A DNA stretch of 64,000 nt from Arachis hypogaea (lineage: Eukaryota > Streptophyta > Magnoliopsida > Fabales > Fabaceae), in contig NC_092040.1 in the NCBI RefSeq assembly GCF_003086295.3, positions 63,033,559 to 63,097,558 of the forward strand. The letters run 5' to 3'. The notes beneath the pieces were generated by a model. It did not search any database and was not told where the DNA came from. It saw only the letters and a program-made list of their open reading frames with translations. This document shows, piece after piece, positions 33,347 to 44,461 of this stretch. Every line of letters starts with the position of its first letter. Position 1 is the first letter of the stretch. The translations under genes were made by a program, and so were the position numbers.

Positions 33347-35106
33347 AAAAGAATCATGCAATAGAAATTGACAATCCAAGGTAAGAAGAGTAGCAAGTTA
33401 ATGTTCATGGCAAGCTAGTTTTCTATGCATGCTACAATTACAAAAGAGATGTAAATGATTGATGCTTCTATCTAGCTTATTTTATGAAATCTTTTTCTTA
33501 TAATTCTTCCTTGAAACAAGCTTTTGATTTTTTTTTTAGCTTCTCCTTTTGGGTGCTTTGCCCCATGAGTTAATAACAAAGCTACGACTTCTAAATACTT
33601 TGTTTTCAAGTATTACCACTTGATACATAAGCACCACAAGCATTTAATTAGAGGACTTCATTAAGCTCATTTTTCTTTTCTTTTCTTGACTCTCTAATCA
33701 TTGATGCTCAGAGCCTTGAGCTTTGAGGGAGTGCTTTTGCACTTGAGCCTAACCTTGACTTCTAAGTGTTTTGTTTTCAAGCATTTGGCTTGATACATAA
33801 ACACCACAAGCACTTAGCAAATAAATTGCCATTGGTACTCAGAGCCTTCAGCTTTCTCATTCTTTCCCTTTTTCTTTTCTTGCTTTAATTGTATTTGCTT
33901 CTTCAAGGTTTTCATGATTTCAAAAGATTTCACAAAATGTAATAGATGAAAAACTTCAATTAAATAAAATCCAATGCAATTGAGCAACAATCAATCATAC
34001 TAGCTTTCCAATACTTGTATGCACATGCTAAATTCTTCTTTAATGCCTTGTTTGTTTATGATCATGATACTTTATTGCTTTTGAATTCACAAAGCTCAAG
34101 TTGGTAGTCACAATGTCACAACAACATATTTCAAATCAAATTCAAGCTATGCTTAGTCATACCACACATGTATACAGAAAATATAAAGACAATCATGCAA
34201 TTTAAAGTGCTGGAAATAAATGAGAGGAAAAGGAACTTTACAACCTTGTAGTCCATCTTCTCTATTGTTGTCATTTTCCTCTCATTCTTCTCCTTCCCAT
34301 ACCAACTCAGAATGCTTGCTCATCCTCAAGCAACAATTAGAACAATGGCTATGGGGCTAAGAAGGATCATGAATGTCTTACACAATGATATGTTAGTAGC
34401 ACATGTGTTTTAAGCAAGCAGAATTAAAGATAACAATCAAGGCACAAGAGACAAAGACATTTTGATTGCAAACATAAGAGGGTGTGCATGATACATTGCA
34501 TAAAAAAAATGAGTGGCACACCAAACTTAGTGTGACACTTTCACTTGAAATTAATGCAAGTATCTAGTAAGCATTGGAACCAAATTTTGTTGCATAGCAA
34601 CACCAAACTTAGAATGCAACCATATGTCAATTTATTTGAACTAAAACTAAACAAAAGAAACTGTTATTTGTTGAATACAATCACCAAGTGAAGAATCTAT
34701 CATGAGTAAGGATGTTTGAGTGATGTATTAACAAACACAGTTAATAAAAGAAAGCATTAAAGACAAGGAAATGACTAAAACAATCAAGAAAACTAAAATT
34801 GTCTAACTAAAAAAATAACACTGCAGCGGCATTATGATTATGTAAACAAGTAGTGTTGCTTGAATGAATTGCATAGAAAAATACGTGGCACACCAAACTT
34901 AGAATCTTGGTGCGTCACTTTCATTTTTGGTTTGATGCAATCATCCAAAAAGATTAAAAATAATTTGTTGCAAGGCAACACCAAACTTAGAATGTAATCA
35001 TATGCCAATTTATTGAAATTTAAACAAACCACAAAAAGAAAACAAAGCAGAGAAGAAATGTTACCTACGGTTGGGTTACCTCCCAACAAGTGCTCTTTTA
35101 GTGTCA
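33347..35106 (-). other. Non-coding part of element D internal region 1
   Basis: No gene is supported. CACCAAACTTA (the reverse of the AAGTTTGGTG motif) occurs near 34521, 34602, 34892 and 34980. A degenerate copy of the full module (TTGCTTGAGGATGAGCAAGC on the minus strand) lies at about 34297-34330. An imperfect duplication with CTTGATACATAA and CACCACAAGCA occurs at about 33590-33830. The same sequences recur at 38381-40140. Confidence 0.65.
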
Positions 35107-35649
35107 TTAGCTTGAGATGTTGTTCTTCACTTTCTTCCTCTTCTTCCAATTGGTTAAGAGGAATGACTTCAAGGGGGGAGAAGTTTCAGCTTTTGTCCCT
35201 TGTCTTGGCCTTTCCTCAGTAAGCTTCCTTTTGCAAATGGCTTGATTGATCTTGCTTGCTGGATTAGGGACAAAATTGGTGTTCTTGCTAGTTGCCTTCA
35301 CTTCTTTGGATTCAAGACTTGGTTGCTGTGTGATTATTGGAGTGATTTCTTCATTAAGAGCCTCTTGCATTTGTGGTTCCATGAGTCCTTCTTCTATGCA
35401 ACTCTCTGCTTCAATTGAGGGTGACTTTTCTTGAGTGTCTTCCTCACTTTCTTGATCCTCCACTTCTTCCCTTGTCACCTCAAGTGCAGTTTCATTTTCA
35501 ACCACCTCATTCTTCATTGAAAGTTCACTTAATGCAGTGGCCTCCTTATCTTGCTCTTCCACTTTCTCCTTCACATCCATCAATTGGCCTTCATTTTCCT
35601 TGCTCAGTGGTTCTACGCTCCTCCTTGTTTGCTCTAAGGGGCCATTCAT
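35107..35649 (-). CDS. Acidic protein of element D, second ORF, copy 1
   Basis: 180 codons on the minus strand from ATG 35649. It is very rich in Glu, Lys and Ser (for example EEVEDQESEEDTQEKSP) with a basic C-terminus (NWKKRKKVKNN). I do not recognise a family. It is in frame with the ORF upstream (35677-36072), separated by one TAA and eight codons, so the two may be one broken gene. No capsid, protease or RT motif is present. Repeated at 40141-40683. Confidence 0.55.
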   Translation of the reverse strand: MNGPLEQTRRSVEPLSKENEGQLMDVKEKVEEQDKEATALSELSMKNEVVENETALEVTREEVEDQESEEDTQEKSPSIEAESCIEEGLMEPQMQEALNEEITPIITQQPSLESKEVKATSKNTNFVPNPASKINQAICKRKLTEERPRQGTKAETSPPLKSFLLTNWKKRKKVKNNISS

Positions 35650-35676
35650 CTTCTTGAAGATGATTTCTTTCCAGGA

Positions 35677-36072
35677 TTAGGGTTGTGTGTATCTTTCCAC
35701 GAGTTTTTTATGTATTTCAATGGCTTGAAGGTAATCCTCATCAGGTGGTTCAAGAGATGAAGGTTGAGAGTAATAATAATCAAGTGATGAAGAACTTTCA
35801 AATGAGAAACTGGGATGTGAGGGTGGATGCTCTTCCATTCTTTGGTGATACTTCCATCCACCATGAGGATAATGATATGAATCATTTTGTGGTGGTGGTT
35901 GGTATCCCATATGATTTTCTTGCTCATCTTGTGTCTCTGAAGCAAATCTCCATGAATTGGAGTGCTCAGAATGTGTATTCTCTTGGAGATATTCCCAGCC
36001 ACCATTAGAGATTGGTGATGGTGGGTAATATCCCATAAAATTTGTTTGATCATAAGATGAGTTGAACTCCAT
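35677..36072 (-). CDS. Tyr/Pro/Trp-rich protein of element D, first ORF, copy 1
   Basis: About 131 codons on the minus strand from ATG 36072, close to the primer site at 36248. It has repeated NGGWEYLQE and HGGWKYHQ motifs and YYPPSP, GYQPPPQND. It sits where gag would begin. I know no function for such proteins, which occur in non-autonomous legume elements. The stop TAA before 35649 is identical in the second copy. A packaging or partner-recognition role is speculative. Confidence 0.6.
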   Translation of the reverse strand: MEFNSSYDQTNFMGYYPPSPISNGGWEYLQENTHSEHSNSWRFASETQDEQENHMGYQPPPQNDSYHYPHGGWKYHQRMEEHPPSHPSFSFESSSSLDYYYSQPSSLEPPDEDYLQAIEIHKKLVERYTQP

Positions 36073-36247
36073 TTGAATTTTGTAAAACACAACACCACGG
36101 AAAATTGAAATTTATATCTCAGAGATGATTTTCTTAGTGAGGCAATAACTCAAACACCTTGGTTTCAACTTAGAACAGAGAACAAAATAAAGAAAATGCT
36201 TGATCTAGACTTCTCACCCACTTAATCATTGTTGATCTAAATCAATC

Positions 36248-36264
36248 CCCGGCAACGGCGCCAA
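36248..36264 (-). other. Primer binding site of element D (tRNA-Asp), copy 1
   Basis: On the minus strand TGGCGCCGTTGCCGGGG starts six bases after LTR2. The second copy is at 41281-41297, next to LTR3. Confidence 0.9.
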
Positions 36265-36270
36265 AAACTT

Positions 36271-38343
36271 GATGGTGTTTTTGTGGAAAAATGAATTTCC
36301 AACACACATATCCAACCAGCAAGTGTACCGGGTCGCATCAAGTAATAATAACTCACAAGAGTGAGGTCGATCCCACAGGGATTGATGGATCAAGCAACTT
36401 TAGTGGGTGATTAGTTTAGTCAAGCTATCATTTAAGTGAGAATTGTGGCAGCAAAATGTAAATAGCAATGAACTTAAAGTGCAGAATGTAAATAGGCAGG
36501 AAGCCTAAAGAACAAGCAATGTAAATTGCAGAAACTTAAATGACAAGAAATGTAAATTGCTTGAATCTTAAATGGGTCAGGGATGTGGGATTGCAGAAAT
36601 TAATCAAGGAAAAATAAATTGCAACAAGTAGAAGAGTAGAGAATTGATTCAATGGAACTAGATCTTAACAGAAAAAGTAAAAATGCCTTAAAGAATTTAG
36701 AACAGAAAAGCAATGCTTAAGTTGCAGCAAATTAAAAAGTGATTGAAGATCTCAGGAGTGGAGGAGACTAGATAACAAGTCTAGATCTCAAATCCTTCCT
36801 TGATCCAACAAGAACAATTGCAAAAGAAATAAAGAAAGCAAATTGCAGAATCGCAGAAGAAGAAGAAATGAACAGGAAGTAGAATTCAATTATGCAGAAA
36901 ATTAAAGAAGAGATCTCAAGGTGAGATTGAAACAGAAGTTATTCAATTCTTCACCCAAGATCCAAAGCAAGAATGAAAACTAAGAGTGTTTTCTAATGGA
37001 GCTCCCTCTCTGAAATGAGAGTGATGCCTTTATATAGGCTTTTCAAAGTGAAAAATGAAATTTAAACAAATTACAAAAATGAAAATCCTAATTTAATTGA
37101 TCCATGTGCCTTTGAGTGATGATGTGGGCTTTGCTTGCTTTGGATTTGAGGAGAAATGGGTTTGGTTGGCCTTGATTCAATTTGGTGAGGAATTGAATTA
37201 AAATGGAATTTTGGCCCATGTTGCTCCCAGGAGGCTGCCCTGCCCTTGTGGAGGGCAGGGCAGGATTTGGTGTGTGTTGGTGCTTGCTTGGTGCGGTCTT
37301 GGTGCGGTCTGGTGCGGTCTTGGTGCACAAAACGCTGCCCTGCCCTCGCGGAGGGCAGGGCAGGAAAAATTGGTGCTGCCAGGATGTGCCACGGTGCGCC
37401 AGAATGGTGCCTTGGTGCACAGAACGCTGCCCTGCCCTCGCGGAGGGCAGGGCAGGAAAAATTGGTGCTGCCAGGATGTGCCACGGTGCGTGCTGATGCT
37501 GCCAGAGTCATGCCATGGTGCGCCAGAATGGTGCCTTGGTGCACAGAACGCTGCCCTGCCCTCGCGGAGGGCAGGGCAGGAAAAATTGGTGCTGCCAGAC
37601 TCATGCCGTGGTGCACCAGAATTGAGCCTTGGTGCGCCAGATTCATGCACCAACAAAATGCTGCCCTGCCCTTGCGGAGGGCAGGGCAGTGTTTTCACTT
37701 TGATGTCCCAGGTTCGAATCATGGCCGAAACACACGCTCAATCATTTTCCTTGGCTTTCTTGGCACCAAAGTAAGGCCTAGTTTCTTGCTTTCTCATGGC
37801 CCTTAAAGATGCCTTTCGTTCCTGCCTCAATTGTGCGCCAAATATGGATTGCTATATATCGTTAGAAAGCTCTGAATGTCAGCTTTCCAACGCAACTGGA
37901 AGCACATCAATTGGACGTCTGTAGCTCAAGTTATAGCCCTTTGAAGTAGGCATGGTCATGCTGTGTGCGGCCAGATTTTAACTTAGCGAAAATTCTTGCT
38001 TCCAACCACACTTTGCATCACGATTCTGCCCTGCCCTTGGCAAGGGCAGGATCGTGTGCGTGCTGGCTGCTTCCTTTCTTGATTTGGTCATGGGCCACGC
38101 TTTTAAAAGCGTGGCCTAAGGCTCCAAAGTGTACCCAACTTCAAAATGTACCCCAAAGCTCTTTTTTTCTCCTTTTTTTGTGCTTCTTTGCTTCTTTTTC
38201 TTCTTATTTCCTACACGATTTATAAAATTAAAAGATCAAGGAAATCTTCCAATTAAGTACACAAGAATGCAATATTTATGCACTAATCATCAATTTCTTG
38301 TATGAAAAAGCATAGAAAATGGGTATATGATGACTTGTCATCA
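36271..38343 (-). repeat. Element D LTR2 (central LTR), 2073 bp
   Basis: Nearly identical to LTR3, except for a few bases. At two sites near its right end (ATTTATGCAC and AAGCATAG) it matches LTR1 and not LTR3. It may therefore be the crossover product of LTR1-like and LTR3-like copies, or LTR3 may have private changes. It carries its own hairpin array (about 37234-37700), TATA box and 24-bp palindrome. Confidence 0.95.
37234..37700. repeat. Hairpin array in element D LTR2
   Basis: Five CTGCCCTGCCC...GGGCAGGGCAG inverted repeats start near 37234, 37335, 37428, 37553 and 37670. Relative to LTR1 one spacer is shorter. Confidence 0.9.
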
Positions 38344-40140
38344 CAACACCAAACTTAAGCCTTGCTTGTCCCCAAGCAAGAAAAGAATCATGCAATAGAA
38401 ATTGACAATCCAAGGTAAGAAGAGTAGCAAGTTAATGTTCATGGCAAGCTAGTTTTCTATGCATGCTACAATTACAAAAGAGATGTAAATGATTGATGCT
38501 TCTATCTAGCTTATTTTATGAAATCGTTTTCTTATAATTCTTCCTTGAAACAAGCTTTTGATTTTTTTTTTAGCTTCTCCTTTTGGGTGCTTTGCCCCAT
38601 GAGTTAATAACAAAGCTACGACTTCTAAATACTTTGTTTTCAAGTATTACCACTTGATACATAAGCACCACAAGCATTTAATTAGAGGACTTCATTAAGC
38701 TCATTTTTCTTTTCTTTTCTTGACTCTCTAATCATTGATGCTCAGAGCCTTGAGCTTTGAGGGAGTGCTTTTGCACTTGAGCCTAACCTTGACTTCTAAG
38801 TGTTTTGTTTTCAAGCATTTGGCTTGATACATAAACACCACAAGCACTTAGCAAATAAATTGCCATTGGTACTCAGAGCCTTCAGCTTTCTCATTCTTTC
38901 CCTTTTTCTTTTCTTGCTTTAATTGTATTTGCTTCTTCAAGGTTTTCATGATTTCAAAAGATTTCACAAAATGTAATAGATGAAAAACTTCAATTAAATA
39001 AAATCCAATGCAATTGAGCAACAATCAATCATACTAGCTTTCCAATACTTGTATGCACATGCTAAATTCTTCTTTAATGCCTTGTTTGTTTATGATCATG
39101 ATACTTTATTGCTTTTGAATTCACAAAGCTCAAGTTGGTAGTCACAATGTCACAACAACATATTTCAAATCAAATTCAAGCTATGCTTAGTCATACCACA
39201 CATGTATACAGAAAATATAAAGACAATCATGCAATTTAAAGTGCTGGAAATAAATGAGAGGAAAAGGAACTTTACAACCTTGTAGTCCATCTTCTCTATT
39301 GTTGTCATTTTCCTCTCATTCTTCTCCTTCCCATACCAACTCAGAATGCTTGCTCATCCTCAAGCAACAATTAGAACAATGGCTATGGGGCTAAGAAGGA
39401 TCATGAATGTCTTACACAATGATATGTTAGTAGCACATGTGTTTTAAGCAAGCAGAATTAAAGATAACAATCAAGGCACAAGAGACAAAGACATTTTGAT
39501 TGCAAACATAAGAGGGTGTGCATGATACATTGCATAAAAAAAATGAGTGGCACACCAAACTTAGTGTGACACTTTCACTTGAAATTAATGCAAGTATCTA
39601 GTAAGCATTGGAACCAAATTTTGTTGCATAGCAACACCAAACTTAGAATGCAACCATATGTCAATTTATTTGAACTAAAACTAAACAAAAGAAACTGTTA
39701 TTTGTTGAATACAATCACCAAGTGAAGAATCTATCATGAGTAAGGATGTTTGAGTGATGTATTAACAAACACAGTTAATAAAAGAAAGCATTAAAGACAA
39801 GGAAATGACTAAAACAATCAAGAAAACTAAAATTGTCTAACTAAAAAAATAACACTGCAGCGGCATTATGATTATGTAAACAAGTAGTGTTGCTTGAATG
39901 AATTGCATAGAAAAATACGTGGCACACCAAACTTAGAATCTTGGTGCGTCACTTTCATTTTTGGTTTGATGCAATCATCCAAAAAGATTAAAAATAATTT
40001 GTTGCAAGGCAACACCAAACTTAGAATGTAATCATATGCCAATTTATTGAAATTTAAACAAACCACAAAAAGAAAACAAAGCAGAGAAGAAATGTTACCT
40101 ACGGTTGGGTTACCTCCCAACAAGTGCTCTTTTAGTGTCA
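38344..40140 (-). other. Non-coding part of element D internal region 2
   Basis: A near-identical copy of 33310-35106, including the LTR-adjacent module at 38344-38380 and the CACCAAACTTA motifs. One visible difference is GAAATCGTTTTC against GAAATCTTTTTC. Confidence 0.7.
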
Positions 40141-40683
40141 TTAGCTTGAGATGTTGTTCTTCACTTTCTTCCTCTTCTTCCAATTGGTTAAGAGGAATGA
40201 CTTCAAGGGGGGAGAAGTTTCAGCTTTTGTCCCTTGTCTTGGCCTTTCCTCAGTAAGCTTCCTTTTGCAAATGGCTTGATTGATCTTGCTTGCTGGATTA
40301 GGGACAAAATTGGTGTTCTTGCTAGTTGCCTTCACTTCTTTGGATTCAAGACTTGGTTGCTGTGTGATTATTGGAGTGATTTCTTCATTAAGAGCCTCTT
40401 GCATTTGTGGTTCCATGAGTCCTTCTTCTATGCAACTCTCTGCTTCAATTGAGGGTGACTTTTCTTGAGTGTCTTCCTCACTTTCTTGATCCTCCACTTC
40501 TTCCCTTGTCACCTCAAGTGCAGTTTCATTTTCAACCACCTCATTCTTCATTGAAAGTTCACTTAATGCAGTGGCCTCCTTATCTTGCTCTTCCACTTTC
40601 TCCTTCACATCCATCAATTGGCCTTCATTTTCCTTGCTCAGTGGTTCTACGCTCCTCCTTGTTTGCTCTAAGGGGCCATTCAT
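40141..40683 (-). CDS. Acidic protein of element D, second ORF, copy 2
   Basis: The predicted protein is identical to the copy at 35107-35649. Identity over the whole unit points to a recent duplication. Confidence 0.55.
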   Translation of the reverse strand: MNGPLEQTRRSVEPLSKENEGQLMDVKEKVEEQDKEATALSELSMKNEVVENETALEVTREEVEDQESEEDTQEKSPSIEAESCIEEGLMEPQMQEALNEEITPIITQQPSLESKEVKATSKNTNFVPNPASKINQAICKRKLTEERPRQGTKAETSPPLKSFLLTNWKKRKKVKNNISS

Positions 40684-40710
40684 CTTCTTGAAGATGATTT
40701 CTTTCCAGGA

Positions 40711-41106
40711 TTAGGGTTGTGTGTATCTTTCCACGAGTTTTTTATGTATTTCAATGGCTTGAAGGTAATCCTCATCAGGTGGTTCAAGAGATGAAGGTTG
40801 AGAGTAATAATAATCAAGTGATGAAGAACTTTCAAATGAGAAACTGGGATGTGAGGGTGGATGCTCTTCCATTCTTTGGTGATACTTCCATCCACCATGA
40901 GGATAATGATATGAATCATTTTGTGGTGGTGGTTGGTATCCCATATGATTTTCTTGCTCATCTTGTGTCTCTGAAGCAAATCTCCATGAATTGGAGTGCT
41001 CAGAATGTGTATTCTCTTGGAGATATTCCCAGCCACCATTAGAGATTGGTGATGGTGGGTAATATCCCATAAAATTTGTTTGATCATAAGATGAGTTGAA
41101 CTCCAT
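40711..41106 (-). CDS. Tyr/Pro/Trp-rich protein of element D, first ORF, copy 2
   Basis: Predicted protein identical to that at 35677-36072, with the same TAA. It begins at ATG 41106, about 175 bp inside the primer site at 41281. Confidence 0.6.
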   Translation of the reverse strand: MEFNSSYDQTNFMGYYPPSPISNGGWEYLQENTHSEHSNSWRFASETQDEQENHMGYQPPPQNDSYHYPHGGWKYHQRMEEHPPSHPSFSFESSSSLDYYYSQPSSLEPPDEDYLQAIEIHKKLVERYTQP

Positions 41107-41280
41107 TTGAATTTTGTAAAACACAACACCACGGAAAATTGAAATTCATATCTCAGAGATGATTTTCTTAGTGAGGCAATAACTCAAACACCTTGGTTTC
41201 AACTTAGAACAGAGAACAAAATAAAGAAAATGCTTGATCTAGACTTCTCACCCACTTAATCATTGTTGATCTAAATCAAT

Positions 41281-41297
41281 CCCCGGCAACGGCGCCA
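41281..41297 (-). other. Primer binding site of element D (tRNA-Asp), copy 2
   Basis: TGGCGCCGTTGCCGGGG on the minus strand, six bases from LTR3. This is the primer site of the outermost 5' LTR. Confidence 0.9.
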
Positions 41298-41303
41298 AAA
41301 ACT

Positions 41304-43377
41304 TGATGGTGTTTTTGTGGAAAAATGAATTTCCAACACACATATCCAACCAGCAAGTGTACCGGGTCGCATCAAGTAATAATAACTCACAAGAGTGAGG
41401 TCGATCCCACAGGGATTGATGGATCAAGCAACTTTAGTGGGTGATTAGTTTAGTCAAGCTATCATTTAAGTGAGAATTGTGGCAGCAAAATGTAAATAGC
41501 AATGAACTTAAAGTGCAGAATGTAAATAGGCAGGAAGCCTAAAGAACAAGCAATGTAAATTGCAGAAACTTAAATGACAAGAAATGTAAATTGCTTGAAT
41601 CTTAAATGGGTCAGGGATGTGGGATTGCAGAAATTAATCAAGGAAAAATAAATTGCAACAAGTAGAAGAGTAGAGAATTGATTCAATGGAACTAGATCTT
41701 AACAGAAAAAGTAAAAATGCCTTAAAGAATTTAGAACAGAAAAGCAATGCTTAAGTTGCAGCAAATTAAAAAGTGATTGAAGATCTCAGGAGTGGAGGAG
41801 ACTAGATAACAAGTCTAGATCTCAAATCCTTCCTTGATCCAACAAGAACAATTGCAAAAGAAATAAAGAAAGCAAATTGCAGAATCGCAGAAGAAGAAGA
41901 AATGAACAGGAAGTAGAATTCAATTATGCAGAAAATTAAAGAAGAGATCTCAAGGTGAGATTGAAACAGAAGTTATTCAATTCTTCACCCAAGATCCAAA
42001 GCAAGAATGAAAACTAAGAGTGTTTTCTAATGGAGCTCCCTCTCTGAAATGAGAGTGATGCCTTTATATAGGCTTTTCAAAGTGAAAAATGAAATTTAAA
42101 CAAATTACAAAAATGAAAATCCTAATTTAATTGATCCATGTGCCTTTGAGTGATGATGTGGGCTTTGCTTGCTTTGGATTTGAGGAGAAATGGGTTTGGT
42201 TGGCCTTGATTCAATTTGGTGAGGAATTGAATTAAAATGGAATTTTGGCCCATGTTGCTCCCAGGAGGCTGCCCTGCCCTTGTGGAGGGCAGGGCAGGAT
42301 TTGGTGTGTGTTGGTGCTTGCTTGGTGCGGTCTTGGTGCGGTCTGGTGCGGTCTTGGTGCACAAAACGCTGCCCTGCCCTCGCGGAGGGCAGGGCAGGAA
42401 AAATTGGTGCTGCCAGGATGTGCCACGGTGCGCCAGAATGGTGCCTTGGTGCACAGAACGCTGCCCTGCCCTCGCGGAGGGCAGGGCAGGAAAAATTGGT
42501 GCTGCCAGGATGTGCCACGGTGCGTGCTGATGCTGCCAGAGTCATGCCATGGTGCGCCAGAATGGTGCCTTGGTGCACAGAACGCTGCCCTGCCCTCGCG
42601 GAGGGCAGGGCAGGAAAAATTGGTGCTGCCAGACTCATGCCGTGGTGCACCAGAATTGAGCCTTGGTGCGCCAGATTCATGCACCAACAAAATGCTGCCC
42701 TGCCCTCGCGGAGGGCAGGGCAGTGTTTTCACTTTGATGTCCCAGGTTCGAATCATGGCCGAAACACACGCTCAATCATTTTCCTTGGCTTTCTTGGCAC
42801 CAAAGTAAGGCCTAGTTTCTTGCTTTCTCATGGCCCTTAAAGATGCCTTTCGTTCCTGCCTCAATTGTGCGCCAAATATGGATTGCTATATATCGTTAGA
42901 AAGCTCTGAATGTCAGCTTTCCAACGCAACTGGAAGCACATCAATTGGACGTCTGTAGCTCAAGTTATAGCCCTTTGAAGTAGGCATGGTCATGCTGTGT
43001 GCGGCCAGATTTTAACTTAGCGAAAATTCTTGCTTCCAACCACACTTTGCATCACGATTCTGCCCTGCCCTTGGCAAGGGCAGGATCGTGTGCGTGCTGG
43101 CTGCTTCCTTTCTTGATTTGGTCATGGGCCACGCTTTTAAAAGCGTGGCCTAAGGCTCCAAAGTGTACCCAACTTCAAAATGTACCCCAAAGCTCTTTTT
43201 TTCTCCTTTTTTTGTGCTTCTTTGCTTCTTTTTCTTCTTATTTCCTACAAGATTTATAAAATTAAAAGATCAAGGAAATCTTCCAATTAAGTACACAAGA
43301 ATGCAATATTTAAGCACTAATCATCAATTTCTTGTATGAAAAAGTATAGAAAATGGGTATATGATGACTTGTCATCA
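41304..43377 (-). repeat. Element D LTR3 (5' LTR in element orientation), 2074 bp
   Basis: TGATGGTG to GTCATCA, followed by the right AATAT TSD. Hairpin array at about 42266-42725, TATA box 42060-42072, palindrome 43127-43150. It would drive transcription of the array on the minus strand. Confidence 0.95.
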
Positions 43378-43382
43378 AATAT
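43378..43382. repeat. Right target-site duplication of element D (AATAT)
   Basis: AATAT directly after the last LTR, matching 31190-31194. Confidence 0.93.
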
Positions 43383-44289
43383 GTCTTCTGTTTTTTTTTT
43401 TATAATGACAGTGAGCTCAATAACTCAAATATTTCTTCTCATCAATAAAATTTTTCAATTCTCTTAAGATAACTCCACCCTTTTTCTGTACATAATAAAT
43501 AACAACACCATGCACCTTCACTTAGCAACACACACTATAAATTACAATCATCAAGTATATCATATATCAACTTGTGTTAATAATTTGAAAACAAAGAATT
43601 AGTTATAAATATGTGTTCAGGACTTCAGGTAATAACATTAGCAAAGGTTAGAGTTGTGCAAACCTTGAAGGATCAAGGAGACAAGCAGGCAGCAGCCGTG
43701 GCCGAGAGTGTGGAGTAGCCGTTACCGAGAGCGAGTAGCAGTCGTGACCGAAAGCGAGGAGCAGCAGATTCAGAGGACAAGTCACGACTCACAAGACCCA
43801 GGAGCCCAGGACCGAGACCAGCAGGCAGCAGTGACGACGGCCAGACAGAGGTGAGGACGTAACTCTGAAGTTCGAGCTGAGGTTGCTGGACGATGGAATT
43901 GAGAGACTGGGAGTGATGGTGAGGAGCTTAGGATGACCGAGTGAGAGACTAAGAGTGGCGGTGAGGAACTGAGGAACTGAGGAACTGAGACTGAGGAACC
44001 GAGTGAGAGGCTGAGATCCGTCGAGGAGACTGGAGAGTGGAGACGAGATGACTGAGTGTCTGGGTGCTGCGGTGCTGCCGTCTGCCGAGGAACTGAGAGG
44101 AGAGGACCGAGGAGTGAGAGTGAGGCAGCTGCAATGGGGATTAGGGATTGGGGAATGGCCGAATGGGGATTCAATTTAGGGTTTCAGCCGGTTAGGTGGG
44201 TGGGGAATGGGGATTGGGTCGGGTCGGGTCAGGTGGGGTGGGTTTATGGGTTCTTGGTCTGGGTTCATGGGTAATGGGTTCAGCCCAAA
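43383..44289. other. Right interior of the hAT transposon
   Basis: No convincing gene. Short imperfect repeats of about 25 bp with GCCGTGGCCGAGAG, GCCGTTACCGAGAG and GTCGTGACCGAAAG lie at about 43694-43765. ACTGAGGAACTGAGG repeats lie near 43960-44000 and a GGGTC microsatellite near 44216-44240. As the upstream side of the transposase gene, the region may contain its promoter. Confidence 0.6.
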
Positions 44290-44453
44290 AAAAAAACCTT
44301 CAGCCCGCCCCGCCCCGCCAAAGCCCACGGTTTAAGCGGTTTGGTTTAGGCGGGCTTTTGTCTTACGGCGGTCCCAAATTTCCAGCCCAGCCTGCCTTTT
44401 TTGGCGGGTTACGCGGGCCGGCCCGGCGGATTAAGGCCCGTTTGCCATCCCTA
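44290..44453 (-). repeat. Right terminal inverted repeat and subterminal GCCCGCC cluster of the hAT
   Basis: Repeats of CCCGCC, GGCGGG and GCGGTCCCAAA mirror the left end (CGGTCCCAAAA is present at both). The terminus on the minus strand reads TAGGGATGGCAAACGGG. Confidence 0.87.
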
Positions 44454-44461
44454 CTCCCCAT
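44454..44461. repeat. Right 8-bp target-site duplication of the hAT (CTCCCCAT)
   Basis: One base differs from the left copy. The element C reading frame continues beyond it. Confidence 0.87.

Larger units (their letters stand above)
31195..43377 (-). mobile_element. Element D: non-autonomous Athila-like element with three LTRs and two internal regions
   Basis: Read on the plus strand: LTR1 31195-33309, internal 1 33310-36270, LTR2 36271-38343, internal 2 38344-41303, LTR3 41304-43377. One pair of AATAT TSDs flanks the whole, so it is a single insertion later enlarged by one 5033-bp LTR-internal unit. LTR2 and LTR3 and the two internal regions differ at only a handful of positions by eye, while LTR1 differs by more, including 42 extra bases. 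The orientation is minus: primer sites lie left of LTR2 and LTR3, and the AAGTTTGGTGTTG module lies right of LTR1 and LTR2. There is no protease, RT or integrase, so the element needs enzymes from another one. Confidence 0.93.

Noticed and set aside
35646..36098. 150-codon frame and plus-strand frames overlapping the element D ORFs
   Set aside because: Alternative frames of the Tyr/Pro-rich ORF; the chosen frame is better supported by ATG position and composition.
41304..43377. Two independent element D insertions side by side
   Set aside because: The inner LTR borders lack TSDs, and the internal units are nearly identical, so one insertion followed by duplication is simpler.
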